A stretch of DNA of 64,000 nucleotides from positions 1,984,001 to 2,048,000 of the forward strand of contig JAXBDG010000008.1 in assembly GCA_036320915.1 (NCBI GenBank), in the 5' to 3' direction. The stretch's first letter is position 1. The number at the start of each line of letters is the position of its first letter. This DNA comes from Linnemannia elongata. Taxonomy: Eukaryota > Mortierellomycota > Mortierellomycetes > Mortierellales > Mortierellaceae. A program made the translations under genes and the position numbers. The notes below the pieces were generated by a model. That model searched no databases, had not been told where the DNA came from, and saw only the letters and a program-made list of their open reading frames with translations. Shown one piece after another: positions 35,324 to 47,616 of this stretch.

Positions 35324-36954
35324 GATCTCTTATCGTCAATTCAGATGTTGTTGTTGTCGTTGGTGATGAAGGAAGTTTGTGTGTTGGTACTCCTGGTTTG
35401 TTGAGAGGAGGATGGGAAGGAGGAAAAGAACGACGGCGATGAAGGGGAAGAAGGAGAAGTGAGGGAGGGGCAGGGTTTGTTGAGGTTGTTGCAGTTGTTT
35501 GACCGGAGCAGTAGCAGTGGTGGATGACAGGGGATGTACGTTGTTGGTAGTGGTTGGTCGTGAGAGGAGACGAAGATGAAAGGTGTGGCTACCGGTAAAG
35601 AGGAGAGGAAGAAGAAATGAGAATGCAAAAAAAGGGGGGGCGGTGAAGGACGTTAAAAGGAAAAAAAAATGAGGAGGGAAAAATAAAAGGGCGAAGGTGG
35701 AGGGGAAGTAAAGTCGGAATAAAAAGAAAAGGGAGGGAATGAAGTTGAGACAGAGGAAGAAGGGGAAAGATGGAAAGAAAAGAAGAGAGAAGGGTCGCTC
35801 AATGATGCGGTGCAAGGAAGGACAAAGACAAGAGACACAAGAGACACAAGGCATGCAGGGGTGCTCTTCAGGTGGTGTCACATTGGGGCTGCAAAGCATT
35901 TATCGATGGCGGAGTATATAGTGCCTACAGTGAGTAAGGACGAAGGGAGAATAAAAAGGCATCAAACAAACAAAAAAAGGCAAGCAATTGAGACAACACA
36001 AAAGGGAGGGAAAAAAGGGAGGGGAGGAAGGGATGAAGGAAGAAAGGAATGAAGGAAGAAAGAAAGAGATAGAGAGAGAGAGAGAGAACACTGCCTGATT
36101 GTATCCGCGCTTTAGTCTTTTCTGTCTTGGATGTCCGTCCACATTGTCTACCGAACAACAAAAACAAATATGCGATCGATGGTATCGATCACTCTTTTTG
36201 TCCAGACAAAGAGACAGACAGACAGATATTCTCACCTTGGCTTGACCAGCCAGCGCTGAGACCAGCTTTTTTGAGAAGAAGGATCCAGTCCCTTCCAACA
36301 CCCCAAGTCAGTCACCCATGGTATCACGGGCAAAAAGGAAAGAAATATCCAAGTCCCACCAATGACGAGGAACAAGTCAATCCACAAAAAGCGAACGAGA
36401 CACGAACTGGGCGAACTGGGTAATAGCTAATGCAGAGGGGCGACTGGCTGCAGATGTCTAGAACAAAACGTAAGCCAAACGTGTTTGTTGAAAGGGCTCA
36501 TGCATTATGCCATGGCTTACCTGCGTTGCACTGCCTTGTGAACCATGAATAAAAACAGGTTATGTTGGGGTTGGGGCTGGAGGAGGCCAATGCTTTTTCT
36601 TTGTCTGGAATCTACTTTTGCCCACTGCACATCGTACGATGCGACAATGTCCTACATTGAAACCTCAAAAAGCCCCCCTAGAACTGCATAATGCACCATG
36701 GTCGTACAAAGTGTGTAGATGTGAAAGAAAATTCGCCGACAGACAGATAGAAAGACAATAAGCGCCTTTTCTCTTTTTATTTGGGGTAGTTATTGAAGTC
36801 TGGGCCCGGGTTGTAGATCTGCGCAGGTAGATCTACTAGTGGGTGAATAAAGTACGGGCTCATTGCTGCTGTTAGAACTAGCATTGTCGAATGCATCTCG
36901 TTGGAGAAAGAGGAGAAAGAGGATCAGTGGCGCTGGTATTTGCAGGCAAGGAAG
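35324..36954. promoter_or_regulatory. Spacer between 7TM receptors: promoter of copy 1, 3' flank of copy 2
   Basis: 1.6 kb. From 35330 to about 36080 the plus strand is purine-rich (GGAAG, GAGA runs), that is CT-rich on the sense strand of receptor 1, the usual leader composition in this window. The rest holds no recognised ORF or repeat. Confidence 0.45.
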
Positions 36955-38212
36955 TCAATTTGACAGATTCGATTCCAGATCAACATCTACCATCGCCCCT
37001 AACGGCGTCATAACCCTTGTCGTCCATTTATCCAACGACGATGATTTAGACGCCAACCGTACAGCCCGAGAGTTATGACGATGTCTTCGCCGCTCCAGTC
37101 TAGTTCGAATGCATCCGCAGCTAAAAAGGTACTCTAGCGTGTCGAGTGCAGCCCTGGTGGTTCCAAAGATGACGAAAAAGATGATTCCACCGACACTATC
37201 GGTAAAGTCTGAGAAGATGGGAAAGTCTCTATCTGGTCCGCGCCTGGCAGGGTCGTTGCTGATGTTGTCTTTGGCTTCGATGACTTGTTGGGCGAAGAGC
37301 ATTATGACGATGGCTCCGAATGCAACGCAGAAGAATACCAGTCGTAAGCAATGCCTATTTTTGTTTTTCCATACAAGGAGACACATTGTCAATACACGTG
37401 TTATGCAGGTACGCTTGCTTTTCTATGTTTTCCTTCTCATGGATTTACCCTAGTTCGAATGGCACGCTTATTGCGGAAGTGTTTCCGATATTGATTGCAC
37501 GACGCAGTACAAAGTGGTGGCGCACAAGGTAGATCGCCGTATGCACTATGGAGTAAAGTATCAGATAAAGAGAAAAATGTCTATTAGTCTCACATTCACT
37601 GATCAAACATTACATCCAAAACATAAAATTCAAGTCCCCCATGTACAGCGACCAATGTACATGTACTGTACCACCTTTCTTACATGCAAAAAGGACACTA
37701 GGAACGGCAGTCGAGAGCATCGGCACCCCAAACGTCCATAGTGCAACCCGAAGATCCTCAAAGTCACAAAAGTACTTTCGAGGCACCGCCGTGAAATTTG
37801 GATCCTTACGGCGGAGGATAATCATAGCCGTCGCAGTGGTGAGTGCGGGTACTCCAAACGAGAAGAGACAATACCACTTTAGCAACAGCCGCTCTGTCAA
37901 CTTGCCACCACGGACGACCACAAGCCATATGTTGAAACCCATGCATGATGCAAGGAGATTTGTTGCCAAGGGAATGTACTGCTCAGAGATGGCCGAGATG
38001 GTGCATGCAACTGTTCCTCGTACTGGTTCGATGTTATGGTCCGGGTATATGAAGAGAAAGATGGATTCGGCAAAACAACTTATGACAGAGAGGATACAAA
38101 AGACTCGAAGGAGGTGGTTGATGTGTCTATGGATGCAATGGCCAAGGAGGAAGAGGTAGCATACTATGCTGATGTATGTGAGGATAATGTAGGCCAGCTC
38201 AAGGTTGACCAT
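36955..38212 (-). CDS. Seven-transmembrane receptor, cAMP-receptor-like type, tandem copy 2
   Basis: Paralogue of the neighbouring receptor, predicted 341 aa from exons 38212-37684, 37545-37449 and 37354-36955. Seven TM segments align with copy 1: ILTYISIVCYLFLLGHC (TM1), PLATNLLASCMGFNIW (TM3), WTFGVPMLSTAVPS (TM5), CLRLVFFCVAFGAIVIM (TM6) and VGGIIFFVIFGTT (TM7). Intron phases 1 and 2 are at the same places as in copy 1. The cytoplasmic tail is much shorter, about 60 residues, Arg-rich just after TM7 and ending LESNLSN. It lacks the NFAELS motifs. Coupling and desensitisation therefore probably differ from copy 1. Ligand unknown. Confidence 0.85.
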
Positions 38213-39940
38213 TGTTCAAGAATTAAAAAAAGGGTATGATGTTGAAAGAAAGACAAAAAGCGAATAGTCCCTATTCAGGCGAAAGTCGGATTATAGATGT
38301 CCTTTGGATGCGGTGAGGAATGAATGAAAAGGAGAAAAGGTGTAATGATGCTGTTCAATGACATTTCAAAGTAGGGGCAAAGTCAGTTCCTAATGGTGCA
38401 GTGATAGAAAAACAGTTTGGAGGACGAGATGAAAATAGAAAAACGAAAACCAAAAAAAAAAAAAGTGTTGGAGGACGAGAAAGAGTGGTGCCGGTTTTAG
38501 GTTGTCCAGTGGGGATGAATATCTTCTGACAGTTGTTCACAGCCCATGTGTGAAACCCTCCCTACACATCAGTCGGGGGCTGGTACCATAACTCTGGTCC
38601 TAGGCTTGGTGGCTGTACTGTACGTTGCGGGATAGAGTAAGGTTATCCTTTCAACAGCATTCACGGTAGATCAGAAGGTACATACCTTTGAAAGGCAACC
38701 ACAGGTGTGTTCTCTAGGTCTATGGATAGATGCACACCCATGACGCGTTTAGGGTTTATGCTACTTCACCTCCAATACTTCGACAGATATATACGGTGAG
38801 CGTACAGCCACTTCGCCACGCACCAGGTGACGCATATGAGTGGGCGCTTCAGGGAAGGATACAATTATTCATACATTCATAAAGACCAAAGCCTCGGGAT
38901 TGGTAGGAAAGCAACGAGCCGTTATCGGGTGTTTAAGGGAGCACATGAAAGAAGGACCGGAAAATACAGGTTGGAACCATAATTCAAGCATGAGGGGACA
39001 CAGACTGCAAGCTCCACTTTTTTTATCCATTTGACAGCAAGAGTGATTTACGTGGACGATGAGGATGAGAGTGAGGACAAAGGACGAGAAGACGTGGAGT
39101 TGAACCGTTGAACTCGCGCGAGCATGGTGAAGGACGTGAAGGAAACGGATTGTGGGTGGGGCAACAGGACATGGTATGTATGTGTGTATCTGGGTATGTG
39201 TGAATCCATTTGAACGGGCAATTGGACAGGGTACTGCAGGACGAGTAGGTGTTGACAGAAGTGCAGAGGGGTTGACTTCGCCCGTCCTGAGCAGATTCAT
39301 TTTTTAAGCGGGGTTGGGATCTCTTTGACACAAGGATCGATGGGGGTGATGTGCCTCTTCCCATACCCTAGAAGTAAAAGAAAGCGTTGTCTTCGTCTTT
39401 GCTTCTTGCCCTTCATTCACTTTCTTTCGTACCTATTCATTGAAAAGAGCAAGCTAACCCCTCGAGAGTCGTTGCTAGCCCTGGAGCCCTACATACTTGG
39501 GAGTGAGCGTTAATTCCCCGTCCGTCACTGGATCAGAGCGTCTTGTTCCTGATTCTTATTTCCCCAGTCGCCACTATTTCTCCAGCCGATTTCCTTTTCT
39601 TTTCTTCTTTCTTCTTCATCTCCTCAGGTCTTCAGCATACTTTCTTTCCTTCTTTCCTCCCTCCACTCTCATACTTTTCGTTCGTTCTCATTCATCGTCT
39701 CTTTCATTCCACTTGACATTCTCATTCACATCTCATTCATCGCCTCCACTCGAAAGTCAGTCACCCTCCTCTTGCTACAACCTTAGTCGCAACATCATTG
39801 GATATACCAACATTACGATCAATTCAGTCAGCAACTCCTACTGCTCAAAAGGAATCATCCTTGACAGCACCCCCTCACATCCCAAACTCTTTCTCACACT
39901 TCGCCCAACAAAAAAGAAAAAAAAAAAGCGGGGAATTACC
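38213..39940. promoter_or_regulatory. Divergent spacer: 7TM receptor 2 / ERT1-type regulator
   Basis: 1.7 kb between divergent start codons. The last 400 bp before the regulator are CT-rich then A-rich, a probable 5' UTR. A TAGGGTTT element (reverse telo-box-like) occurs near 38749. An ORF open from 39497 into the regulator lacks an earlier convincing ATG context. No other gene is seen. Confidence 0.4.
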
Positions 39941-42415
39941 ATGAACCACTCCGACACCCACCTCGGCACAGGAGGAACCATGAACAACAGCTTCAATAGC
40001 AACAACAACAACAACAACAACAACAGTAACAGCAACCATCTCCAACAGCAACAGCAGCAACCGCAACAAGATCCATCTTTACAGCAGCAGCCACTACAAC
40101 AACAGGAAGATGAGGCGACTGCAGAGGCAAAGAGGAAGCGAGCTGGACCTAAACGTCGCAAAGTCACCCACGGTAATTATGAAATGCATTTCATCCACAA
40201 ACGGATCTGGAACCAGGACTGTTGTGTTCCTGGATACAATTGTCGTCATACACGTCCACTACCGCCCCGCACACTCTGGATCATTTCACAGATCAAAAAT
40301 TGTGGAGAGCGATCGATGTTGGAGAAAGAAATGAAGGAGAATCCAGGTGCACCGTACTGTACCAGATAAGACACCCACGACAGCAACAGCTACAACCAGC
40401 CATTTGCTGACATCTTAGATCTCTCAAGGACTATCTGATCTACTTTGTTGTTGCGCTTACAAAGCTTGCCTACTCTATGCCACTTACCCATATCAAATCA
40501 ATCTCCTTTTTGCCTGGTGTGCAATTGAGGCAAGAATGATCTCTCATATGAAAAAAGCTATCTTTGTGTATCATTTAGCAACGGTCGAAAGACTTCCAGC
40601 GACTCGCCCTCTCTCTTATCGAGTCGCTTTCACAACTCTGTATCTCGTTTTTGCTCTATGACTGATCGAGTTTTTGTCGTTCTTTGTGTTCGCTTTTTCA
40701 CATAAAAAAACGCTTAGCATGTGTTTATTGCCGCCGGTCACATATGACATGCGACGATGGTGAGTCTCAACAGTCAGGGATACCACAAAACAAGATCTCA
40801 CTCTCTCTCTCTCTCGGGCATTCTTGCGCCTATTGTTACATAAAGTTTTGTGGATGGAAAAGGTCACGGCTCGAGAGTAATCTACTTTTCATTCTAATAT
40901 GTTTTCCGGTTAAATAGGTAGACCGTGTCAGAGGTGCATCAAACGCAACATTGGACATCTCTGTCATGATGAACCCAAGCCGTCTCAGTTGGCAAGCGCG
41001 GCAGCTGCAGCCAACTCTAGTGGTAATGAGCGTAAGTGCAACTAAACATAAAAATACAACCACGGCATCTTGTGTAGACGATTCTATGAGGCGGAAGACG
41101 CTAACCTGAATATTGCATTGACTCTCCTCCCGTTTTTTCTCGTTCACTGCATATAGGAGGTAACTCGCAGCAACAACAGGCGCAAAAGAACGATATCAAC
41201 CAACAGCAGCCACAACAAAACCAAACAGGACCACCTCATTTGCAGAGCGGGAGCCATATGGGTGGGCTGCCAATGTATGGATACAACAACCAACTGTCAA
41301 CCTTGCCAGTGACGCCTCTCACCTTTGCTAGTGAGCACATGGGGAACGAGTTTACCGTCATCAGGTAACCATAAGCATTCCAGTTAAAAGGAAAAACAAG
41401 TACCTCCAATTCATGTCATATTTGCTACATTCATTTCTAACGCGCCGATGTGATCTCTGTTTTCCTTCGACTGCTGACAGTGACTTTTTGGAGAGTCTGG
41501 GAGGCGAGCAACCGAACATGTTCTCGGAGCAAGGGATGCCCGTCAATGTCAATACGACTGAAAAGTTCTTCTTGACAGCCGCCGATCCGAGCGATGGAAC
41601 CAACGAGGATCGACTGACCCAGGTCATCAACGCCAAATTTGAGGCCGGGTTCTTGAAACCGTACAATTATGTCAATGGATACTCTCGCCTGCAAAAGTAC
41701 ATGGACACCAAGTAAGTACTATTTGTTGCATGTGGAAAAAGAAGGGAGGAACTACCTTCCTGGAGATATCTTTTTCATTGACTAACGACTGTGTTTTTTT
41801 GTCCTGTTTTGTACGTAGTATGTCAAACATTAGTAGGCAGAGAATTTTGAATGTAATGGGGACCTTCCGACCGGCATTCAGGAGTGTAGCCCAATCGTTG
41901 ACAGATATCGACCTCGTCCTCGTCGAAGAAGCCTTTGAGCGTCTCCTCCTCGTAAGTTAGAACCCTTCCGGGCCATTTTTTGCGAGCAACAAATGACACT
42001 CCAACGAAGACAACTGAGCCCCATATTATTCTCACCTCTAAAAACATAGGACTACGACCGAGTGTTCAGTTCAATGGGTATCCCCGCATGCCTCTGGCGT
42101 CGAACAGGCGAGATCTACAAGGGTAACAAGGAATTCGCAGCACTCGTAAACGTGCCCCTTGAAATGCTCCGCGAGGGCCGTCTCTGCATCTACGAACTCA
42201 TGGCGGAAGAGTCAGCAGTCAACTATTGGGAGAAGTACGGCAACATTGCGTTTGATGCAGGCCAGAAGGCGGTGTTGACGTCCTGTCTGTTGAAGAACCC
42301 GGATCCGGATAATCAAAGTGTTATTAGTTGTTGCTTTTCGTTTACGATCCGGAGGGATCGGTATAATATCCCGACGGTTATCGTTGGTAACTTTTTGCCT
42401 GTCTCCTTGGGATAA
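39941..42415 (+). CDS. ERT1: Zn(II)2Cys6 transcription regulator, ERT1/RDS2 (AcuK-like) family
   Basis: Predicted DNA-binding regulator of gluconeogenesis and carbon-source response, nuclear. Seven exons (39941-40172, 40718-40759, 40918-41031, 41157-41364, 41481-41711, 41819-41951, 42050-42415) give 441 aa. The start is the ATG after the A-rich leader; the N-terminus is Asn/Gln-rich. The zinc cluster ACVYCRRSHMTCDD plus RPCQRCIKRNIGHLC has spacing C-x2-C-x6-C-x5-C-x2-C-x8-C, as in Ert1/Rds2, preceded by basic KRKRAGPKRRK. It is split across three exons, one only 42 nt. The C-terminal half (ILNVMGTFRPAFR, LTDIDLVLVEEAFERLLL, DYDRVFSSMGIPACLWRRTG) is the conserved PAS-like region of the family. 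Linking it to nearby PFK regulation would be speculation. Confidence 0.93.
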
Positions 42416-42618
42416 ACACACTATACCTTTCGTACCATATGGTAGAGAAATAAAGCCTAAACCACTCGTAGTACGCCACCAATAAATATGTGTACCCTTA
42501 ATCAAGGAGCAGTCACTCGGGGCAAACAACAAATCTATTTCCCGTAAGCTGGTTGTTTCGCCTTAGAGTTCTCGCTCGTCTCTCCTTACAACCCCTACGA
42601 ACCATCACATTACCAGCC

Positions 42619-43633
42619 ATGTTGTCAAGCACATCGTCCATTGTCCAGCTGGCCAAGGCACCTTTCAAGCGTGCCCAGCGCGGTCTCTTTGGAGGTACAT
42701 GCTCCATCCTCTACCCAACTTCAACCGATTCCCACATCAGCGACAAGCTTCAGCTGGAGAAAGCATATTCAGGAACGGTGACAAGGACAGTGATGGGCGA
42801 CAAAGGATCAGGAGGGAACGGGCCGACCGGCATGGACAAAAACATCACGAACCGAGTTCGTTTTTTTTCTGTCGCTACAGAAAAAAGCACGCCCCGAAGG
42901 AGAACGTGAGAAGCAAGGATGTGGGTTATACGATAGGAGAGAGTTAAACGGGAAGCAAGACTCAGAATGACTTTGTGTCGTTTATTTTCGTGATACTCTG
43001 CCAAGAACGCCAAACAGTCCGGGATTTTTGTTCAACAAGCAGGAAGGAAGGGCAGTCGATCAGTGTTCCTCAGCAGACTCTCAGCTTGTCGATCGGTCAT
43101 TCCCTGCGTCTTCGGTTCAGATCAGCCTTACCTCTTCTCAGAGCGCAGTCCCGATTTGAAGCCTCCCTTCTAATCCCTTCCCTAATCTCCCATCACACCT
43201 CTAAAAAACAATAACAGGCAAGCAGATCCAATTCGGTAACAACGTCCCCTTCTCCAAGACAAAAACCCGCCGCACCTGGTTGCCCAACGTCCAAACAAAA
43301 CGCCTCTTCTCCGAGACCCTCAACGACTGGATCCGTCTCAACATGACCACCTCCGTCATCCGTACCGTTGACAAGAAGGGTGGCCTTGACAGATACCTTC
43401 TTGAGACTAGGGATGATCTTTTGGGCGCCAAGGGAATTGAATTGAGGGGCAGGATTGTCGAGGCTTTGAAGCTGAAGCAGGCGAAGCGGTCGATGGCGAA
43501 TTATATGGAACAGCAGAGGAGTACGACATTGTCGACGGAGGCAAACGAGGCTGTTAAGGCTGTGACGCAGAAGGTTGACCCTTCAGCACCTGTTGTCAAC
43601 ATCTCCGCATCATCACAGCCCGCTGCTCTCTAA
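42619..43633 (+). CDS. MRPL24: Mitochondrial large-subunit ribosomal protein bL28m
   Basis: Mitoribosomal protein homologous to bacterial L28 and yeast Mrpl24. Exons 42619-42694 and 43218-43633 encode 163 aa. The N-terminus, MLSSTSSIVQLAKAPFKRAQ, is basic and hydroxylated as in a mitochondrial presequence. FGNNVPFSKTKTRRTWLPNV followed by QTKRLF is the L28 signature. A C-terminal helical extension beyond the L28 fold is normal for mitochondrial versions. The in-frame sequence upstream to 42553 has no ATG, so the start at 42619 is preferred. The 523-nt intron after 25 codons is long. Its 3' end converges on the Rgp1 gene, 188 bp away. Confidence 0.94.
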
Positions 43634-43821
43634 AGCAGAGGGTGTTTAACAAATTCCCTCCTTTCCTTTCCTCTCCCCCGTCGATCCTACCATTACCACC
43701 ATTTCTTTTTTCGGCTACCACCTTTTCAAATAGAATAAATCAATGCACTACAATTACTTTCCAAAGGTCCTTTGTTCTTTATTTTTGCAAATGTGTTTGT
43801 ATATTTGACTTGTTATTTCTT

Positions 43822-46800
43822 CTAAGCAAGATTAAAGGACATGGTAGGTGGGAAGAGAGCGCCAGTCTCGTAGGAGGTGGGGTAAACTTGGATCGGGACA
43901 GAACAGTCAAAGCTCTCGTTCGAGAGCGACTCGACCGCATGGTACTGCGATCGTCTTTCGTCCACACTCGTCATCTTGAACCGTGGCTGGTTAGCGGGTC
44001 CCGTAATGAACTCTACACGGAGATACCATTTCAGCGTGACTAGATGAACATGTCAACAAATTTAAATAGGTTAATATCAGCTTTCTATCCATTGTAAAAA
44101 CGAAAGAGTGAAATCAAATAGCAGGTGCAAGAGGTAAAACTTACGGGTCGAAGTTTTGAACTCGGGAGTGGCGGTCGGTGGGATACAGAGAGAAAATGAA
44201 GTGCGCATCGTGTCAATGCAGGACTCGTGCAACTCTGCATGGACACGTTTAGTTAACTTGGCTGTTTGGGCAGCACTTCGGCAGGCAAAGTTGGGCTCGA
44301 TCGCCTCTACAGTCTCGAGAGTAACCGAGATTTGGTATGTAGGGATCTCTCGACTCGAGAACGAGATCACTCCATGAACCGTCTCGCCCAGTTTGAACCG
44401 TGTCTTGATTAGCGACAATTTTGCAACTGGGACATTGTTCTTGCAGATATCATAGCTCGCTATATCATTCAAACGATGGCATCAGGTCAGCTCAACGGAG
44501 TGATTCAATGAAAAGTAGGACGCGTCATAATCGGTCATGCAACTCACCTGAGCTAGAGGAGCGAGAAAGGAGAGCAACCTTTTCCAAGCAGGTTTGGGCG
44601 TGAATAGTATCCTCGTCCTTGTAAGCATCGCTTTCCCGACGTGTCAGCTCTCGCGTATTTAATGTACTAAATTCATCGCTTGCAGGTTTGATACTCTGAA
44701 GCAGCTCCTCGACATAGTCCTCAAATTGCTTCCTTGCCAGCTCTACACAAAAGCAAGACGAACACTTGTCAGAAAAACAGCTTGTAGGAACCAAATCAAT
44801 GGCGAGCACAGTAGAAAAGAAGGCTTACTAGGGTTTATGGCGGGCTTTTCGGTCTGACGTCCTTGACCGACAAGGTGTGAGATGGCAGTGTCTTTGTGCC
44901 AGATGACTGGACTCATCATGTCGTACACAGGCCTGGTGCCGAGCTCTGAAATGTTGTTGTAAAGCCTGAAGGGTAGCTGGACACTCTTAGCCGGGGTATG
45001 AACACTTCCACGCTGAACTCCAAGGACAAGATTGTATGCAAACCGAATAGTCTTGCCGCGATGCGATGGAGGCAAGTCCGATGGCAACTCGATTTGATAA
45101 GTGTCTATCAATGGAGTAGGAGTGTGTATGGTTAGATGGTCATTCTTCACGGTAATACACGCCTGTTGTCATATCCTATCAAGAAGCGCGCCACAAAGTG
45201 TCAAAACATACAGGAGCAAGACTCTCCAGGAGCAAGGTTCAGGTCCACAAAGAGAATCGAAGGAGGCGTTGAGAATACTGGGAAAAGTCGGTTTGCATCT
45301 ATAGTCGACGTCAGGCAAAAAAGTAAGTGTTCTGCATTCGACCCCTTCGTTGCATGACACCATCAATACTGAAAATAAGGTGTACTCACTTGCACGATCC
45401 CTCCAGTCCGACGATGTAACAGTTCCCAAGGTTCCCCCTCCGATAGCTCCTCCACCCGCGCTTCCAGTTGGCCGGTACATAGTCTTGGACTTAAGCGACT
45501 CAAATCCTTGCTGTCGAATAAACGAGCCATCGACCATGAACTGCCCAACCACCTGCACCGAACCCCAAAGTAATGCTTCCTTCTTTGATCCTTGACCAGG
45601 TAGTCCTCTGGGACTTGAAAGTGTAGAGTAGTTGGACATGAGCGACGATCGGCGTGTTGGCCTGTCCTGAAAATATTGGTGCTGGAAAGGCCCCCGAACG
45701 CTCTGCATGGATGATCGAGTTGAATAAGCATCCATGGAGGGTCTTGGTGTCTGGTACTCCGAGTCGTCAGCCATGGACTGAGTGTCCGCATTGTCGGTGA
45801 CCTGCAGCTCGATCATGCGTTCGCTTAATCCACTCATGCTCCCGTTAGTTCCAGTCCTGACATGCCCTGAGCCGTTTGAGTCCAGCCCAAGACCAATAGG
45901 TGTTCCATAGCGACTCAATTGCTTTGGATCGGCCCTTCTTTCCGCTGGTGATTGATCTGCAAGCGCATCATGCAATGACTCCTTTGTCGTCTTTTCCTCC
46001 TCAAGCTCTGGTGACTTGACCTCCAGTGGCGGCAAAACTGGCATGGACGTCCTTGTTCCTGCACCGCCAAGTTCTGGTGGTGGTAGTGGAGGCAACTTTT
46101 TCTCATCTATTTTCCAAAATATCAAATCGCAAAGAAGGTCAGCGCAATTGTTACGACAATAATAGAATTGAGCTAACATTTATGTGCTTTGACATACCAT
46201 AAGGACGTTGGTGTTCATGCTGTTCGGGTTCACTGCCAGAGAGTCCAAATGCATTGGCAAGAGACGAAAACGACGCAGATCGGTACACGAAGCTGGCCAG
46301 ACCCAAAAGACCTGGCGACGATATCGACGCCAATCCTCCGTCCTGGTGCTGCTGTTGTTCAATCTGCTGAACCTGCCGAGGAGTTGGCGACACTGGCGAA
46401 TGGGCAGCTCCCTCGTCATCCGACAAAGCAGGCACAGCGATAGTCTTTTCCTGCTCCTCCTGCTCCTCCTGATCATGATCTCCAGAGGAGCCCTGTTGCT
46501 GGTGGTTCTTGCCATTGAGTTCTTGCTGAGAGGATACATCAATGTGGCTAATGTCCGATGATAGACGAGTCTGACTCTGAGCTCTGCTTACTGTCGTCCC
46601 TGGGCGCTTTTGTGGCGCGTCTGAACGAGGCTGTGTACTAAGGTTGGTGTCGGAACCGTTGTTGGCGTGGGCAGCGGCGTTCTGTGCCAATGGGGCAGTG
46701 GGACGGTTGTTGTTGCTGCTGCTGGGGTTGGGAGGAGAGCCAGTGGGCGATGCAAGGGCAGAGGGTGTTGACGACGGTGACGTGGGTGATGCACCTGAAG

Positions 46801-46866
46801 GTTGTTGTTGTTGGTTCGACGCGTGTCGGGACTGTGTGTTGGATGACGCCGCCAAGTTCCGCTGGC

Positions 46867-46897
<31 letters not shown>

Positions 46898-47152
46898 GCC
46901 ATGGCCGTTACGCTCCTGCTCTTGCTGCTGCTGTTGTTGTTGCAGCTGTTGGTCATGGTGCAGCTGCAGTTTCTGTTGGAGGGAAGAGGGTTGACGAGTA
47001 GGGGTTGATGCACCACTGTTGGTCCCGTTGATGCCCGAGATGAGTCCGGCTGAGGATGGGGACGAGTTTGTGAAGGTGATGGTGCAGTTAAGCTTTTCTC
47101 CTGCAAAGAAGACACCGTCTTGAGCAAAGGTCGCCTTGACGGAGATGGGCAT
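43822..47152 (-). CDS. RGP1: Rgp1, subunit of the Ric1-Rgp1 exchange factor for Ypt6/Rab6
   Basis: Arrestin-fold subunit of the Golgi guanine-nucleotide exchange factor for Ypt6/Rab6. Seven exons (47152-46198, 46106-45390, 45298-45212, 45104-44829, 44742-44548, 44459-44145, 44039-43822) give 920 aa. MPISVKATFAQDGVFFAGEK opens the N-terminal domain. APGESCSYTYQIELP then DLPPSHRGKTIRFAYNLV, GETVHGVISFSSREIPTYQI and the closing TLKWYLRVEFITG are the family's conserved blocks. Between them, roughly residues 30-520 are largely disordered (poly-Asn, poly-Gln, Ser/Pro), making it about twice the usual length. Exon 3 to exon 4 was placed by phase and by restoring the ESCSYTYQIELP block; an alternative acceptor upstream leads to a stop. 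Confident family call. Confidence 0.92.
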
Positions 47153-47616
47153 CTCGCTAGTGTGAATAGGGGAGAAGAAGGGATGGGTGTAGTTTTGTTG
47201 CTTTCGTCAGTGAGCCAGTCGCCAGACGCTTGGTGTGTTGATGGCGCGTTTGTGCGTCAGTCAGGGTTCGTCCCAGATGGGTGAAGAAAGTGGGGTAGCG
47301 AAAAGAGAAGAGGAAGAACAGGAGTGGTTGGAGGTGACAAGAAAGAAAGGTGTGAAGTGAACAAAGGAACTCTCCCTCTGAGCCCAAGGAGGAGAACGCA
47401 CAAAAAAAGAGACCGTTTTTTTCTTTTAGCCTCTTACGATGTTCGTGCGCGCCTTGTCCTATCTTTACACGCCAAGCATGCAATAAAGTAGCAAAGTCGC
47501 AAATGCTGCAACATGCATATTTCCTTGCATTAGGGCGCAAGAGGAACACATGGTTTGGAGGAACGAAATTCAACCACAGTGTTTAACCGCCCTAGTCCTA
47601 CCACTGTCGCAAACTT
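47153..47616. promoter_or_regulatory. Spacer: Rgp1 promoter / FRA10AC1 3' region
   Basis: 464 bp. The FRA10AC1-like gene lies on the same strand as Rgp1 but further left, so this interval carries the 3' end of neither: going with transcription (right to left) it follows only the start of the FRA10AC1 stop codon at 47617 and precedes the Rgp1 start at 47152. It therefore holds the FRA10AC1-like 3' UTR and the Rgp1 promoter. No ORF is supported. Confidence 0.45.

Noticed and set aside
42553..42618. N-terminal extension of bL28m
   Set aside because: The open frame starts at TTG and has no ATG before 42619; nuclear genes need ATG, and the shorter form already has a presequence.
45105..45170. Alternative Rgp1 exon reading ITVKNDHLTIHT before the YQIELP block
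   Set aside because: No acceptor gives the right phase from exon 3, and the upstream choices create a stop. The acceptor before 45104 keeps the frame and restores the family block.
46644..47001. Cys-rich plus-strand ORFs opposite Rgp1
   Set aside because: Their Cys runs are the antisense of poly-Gln/Asn codons in Rgp1 exon 1.
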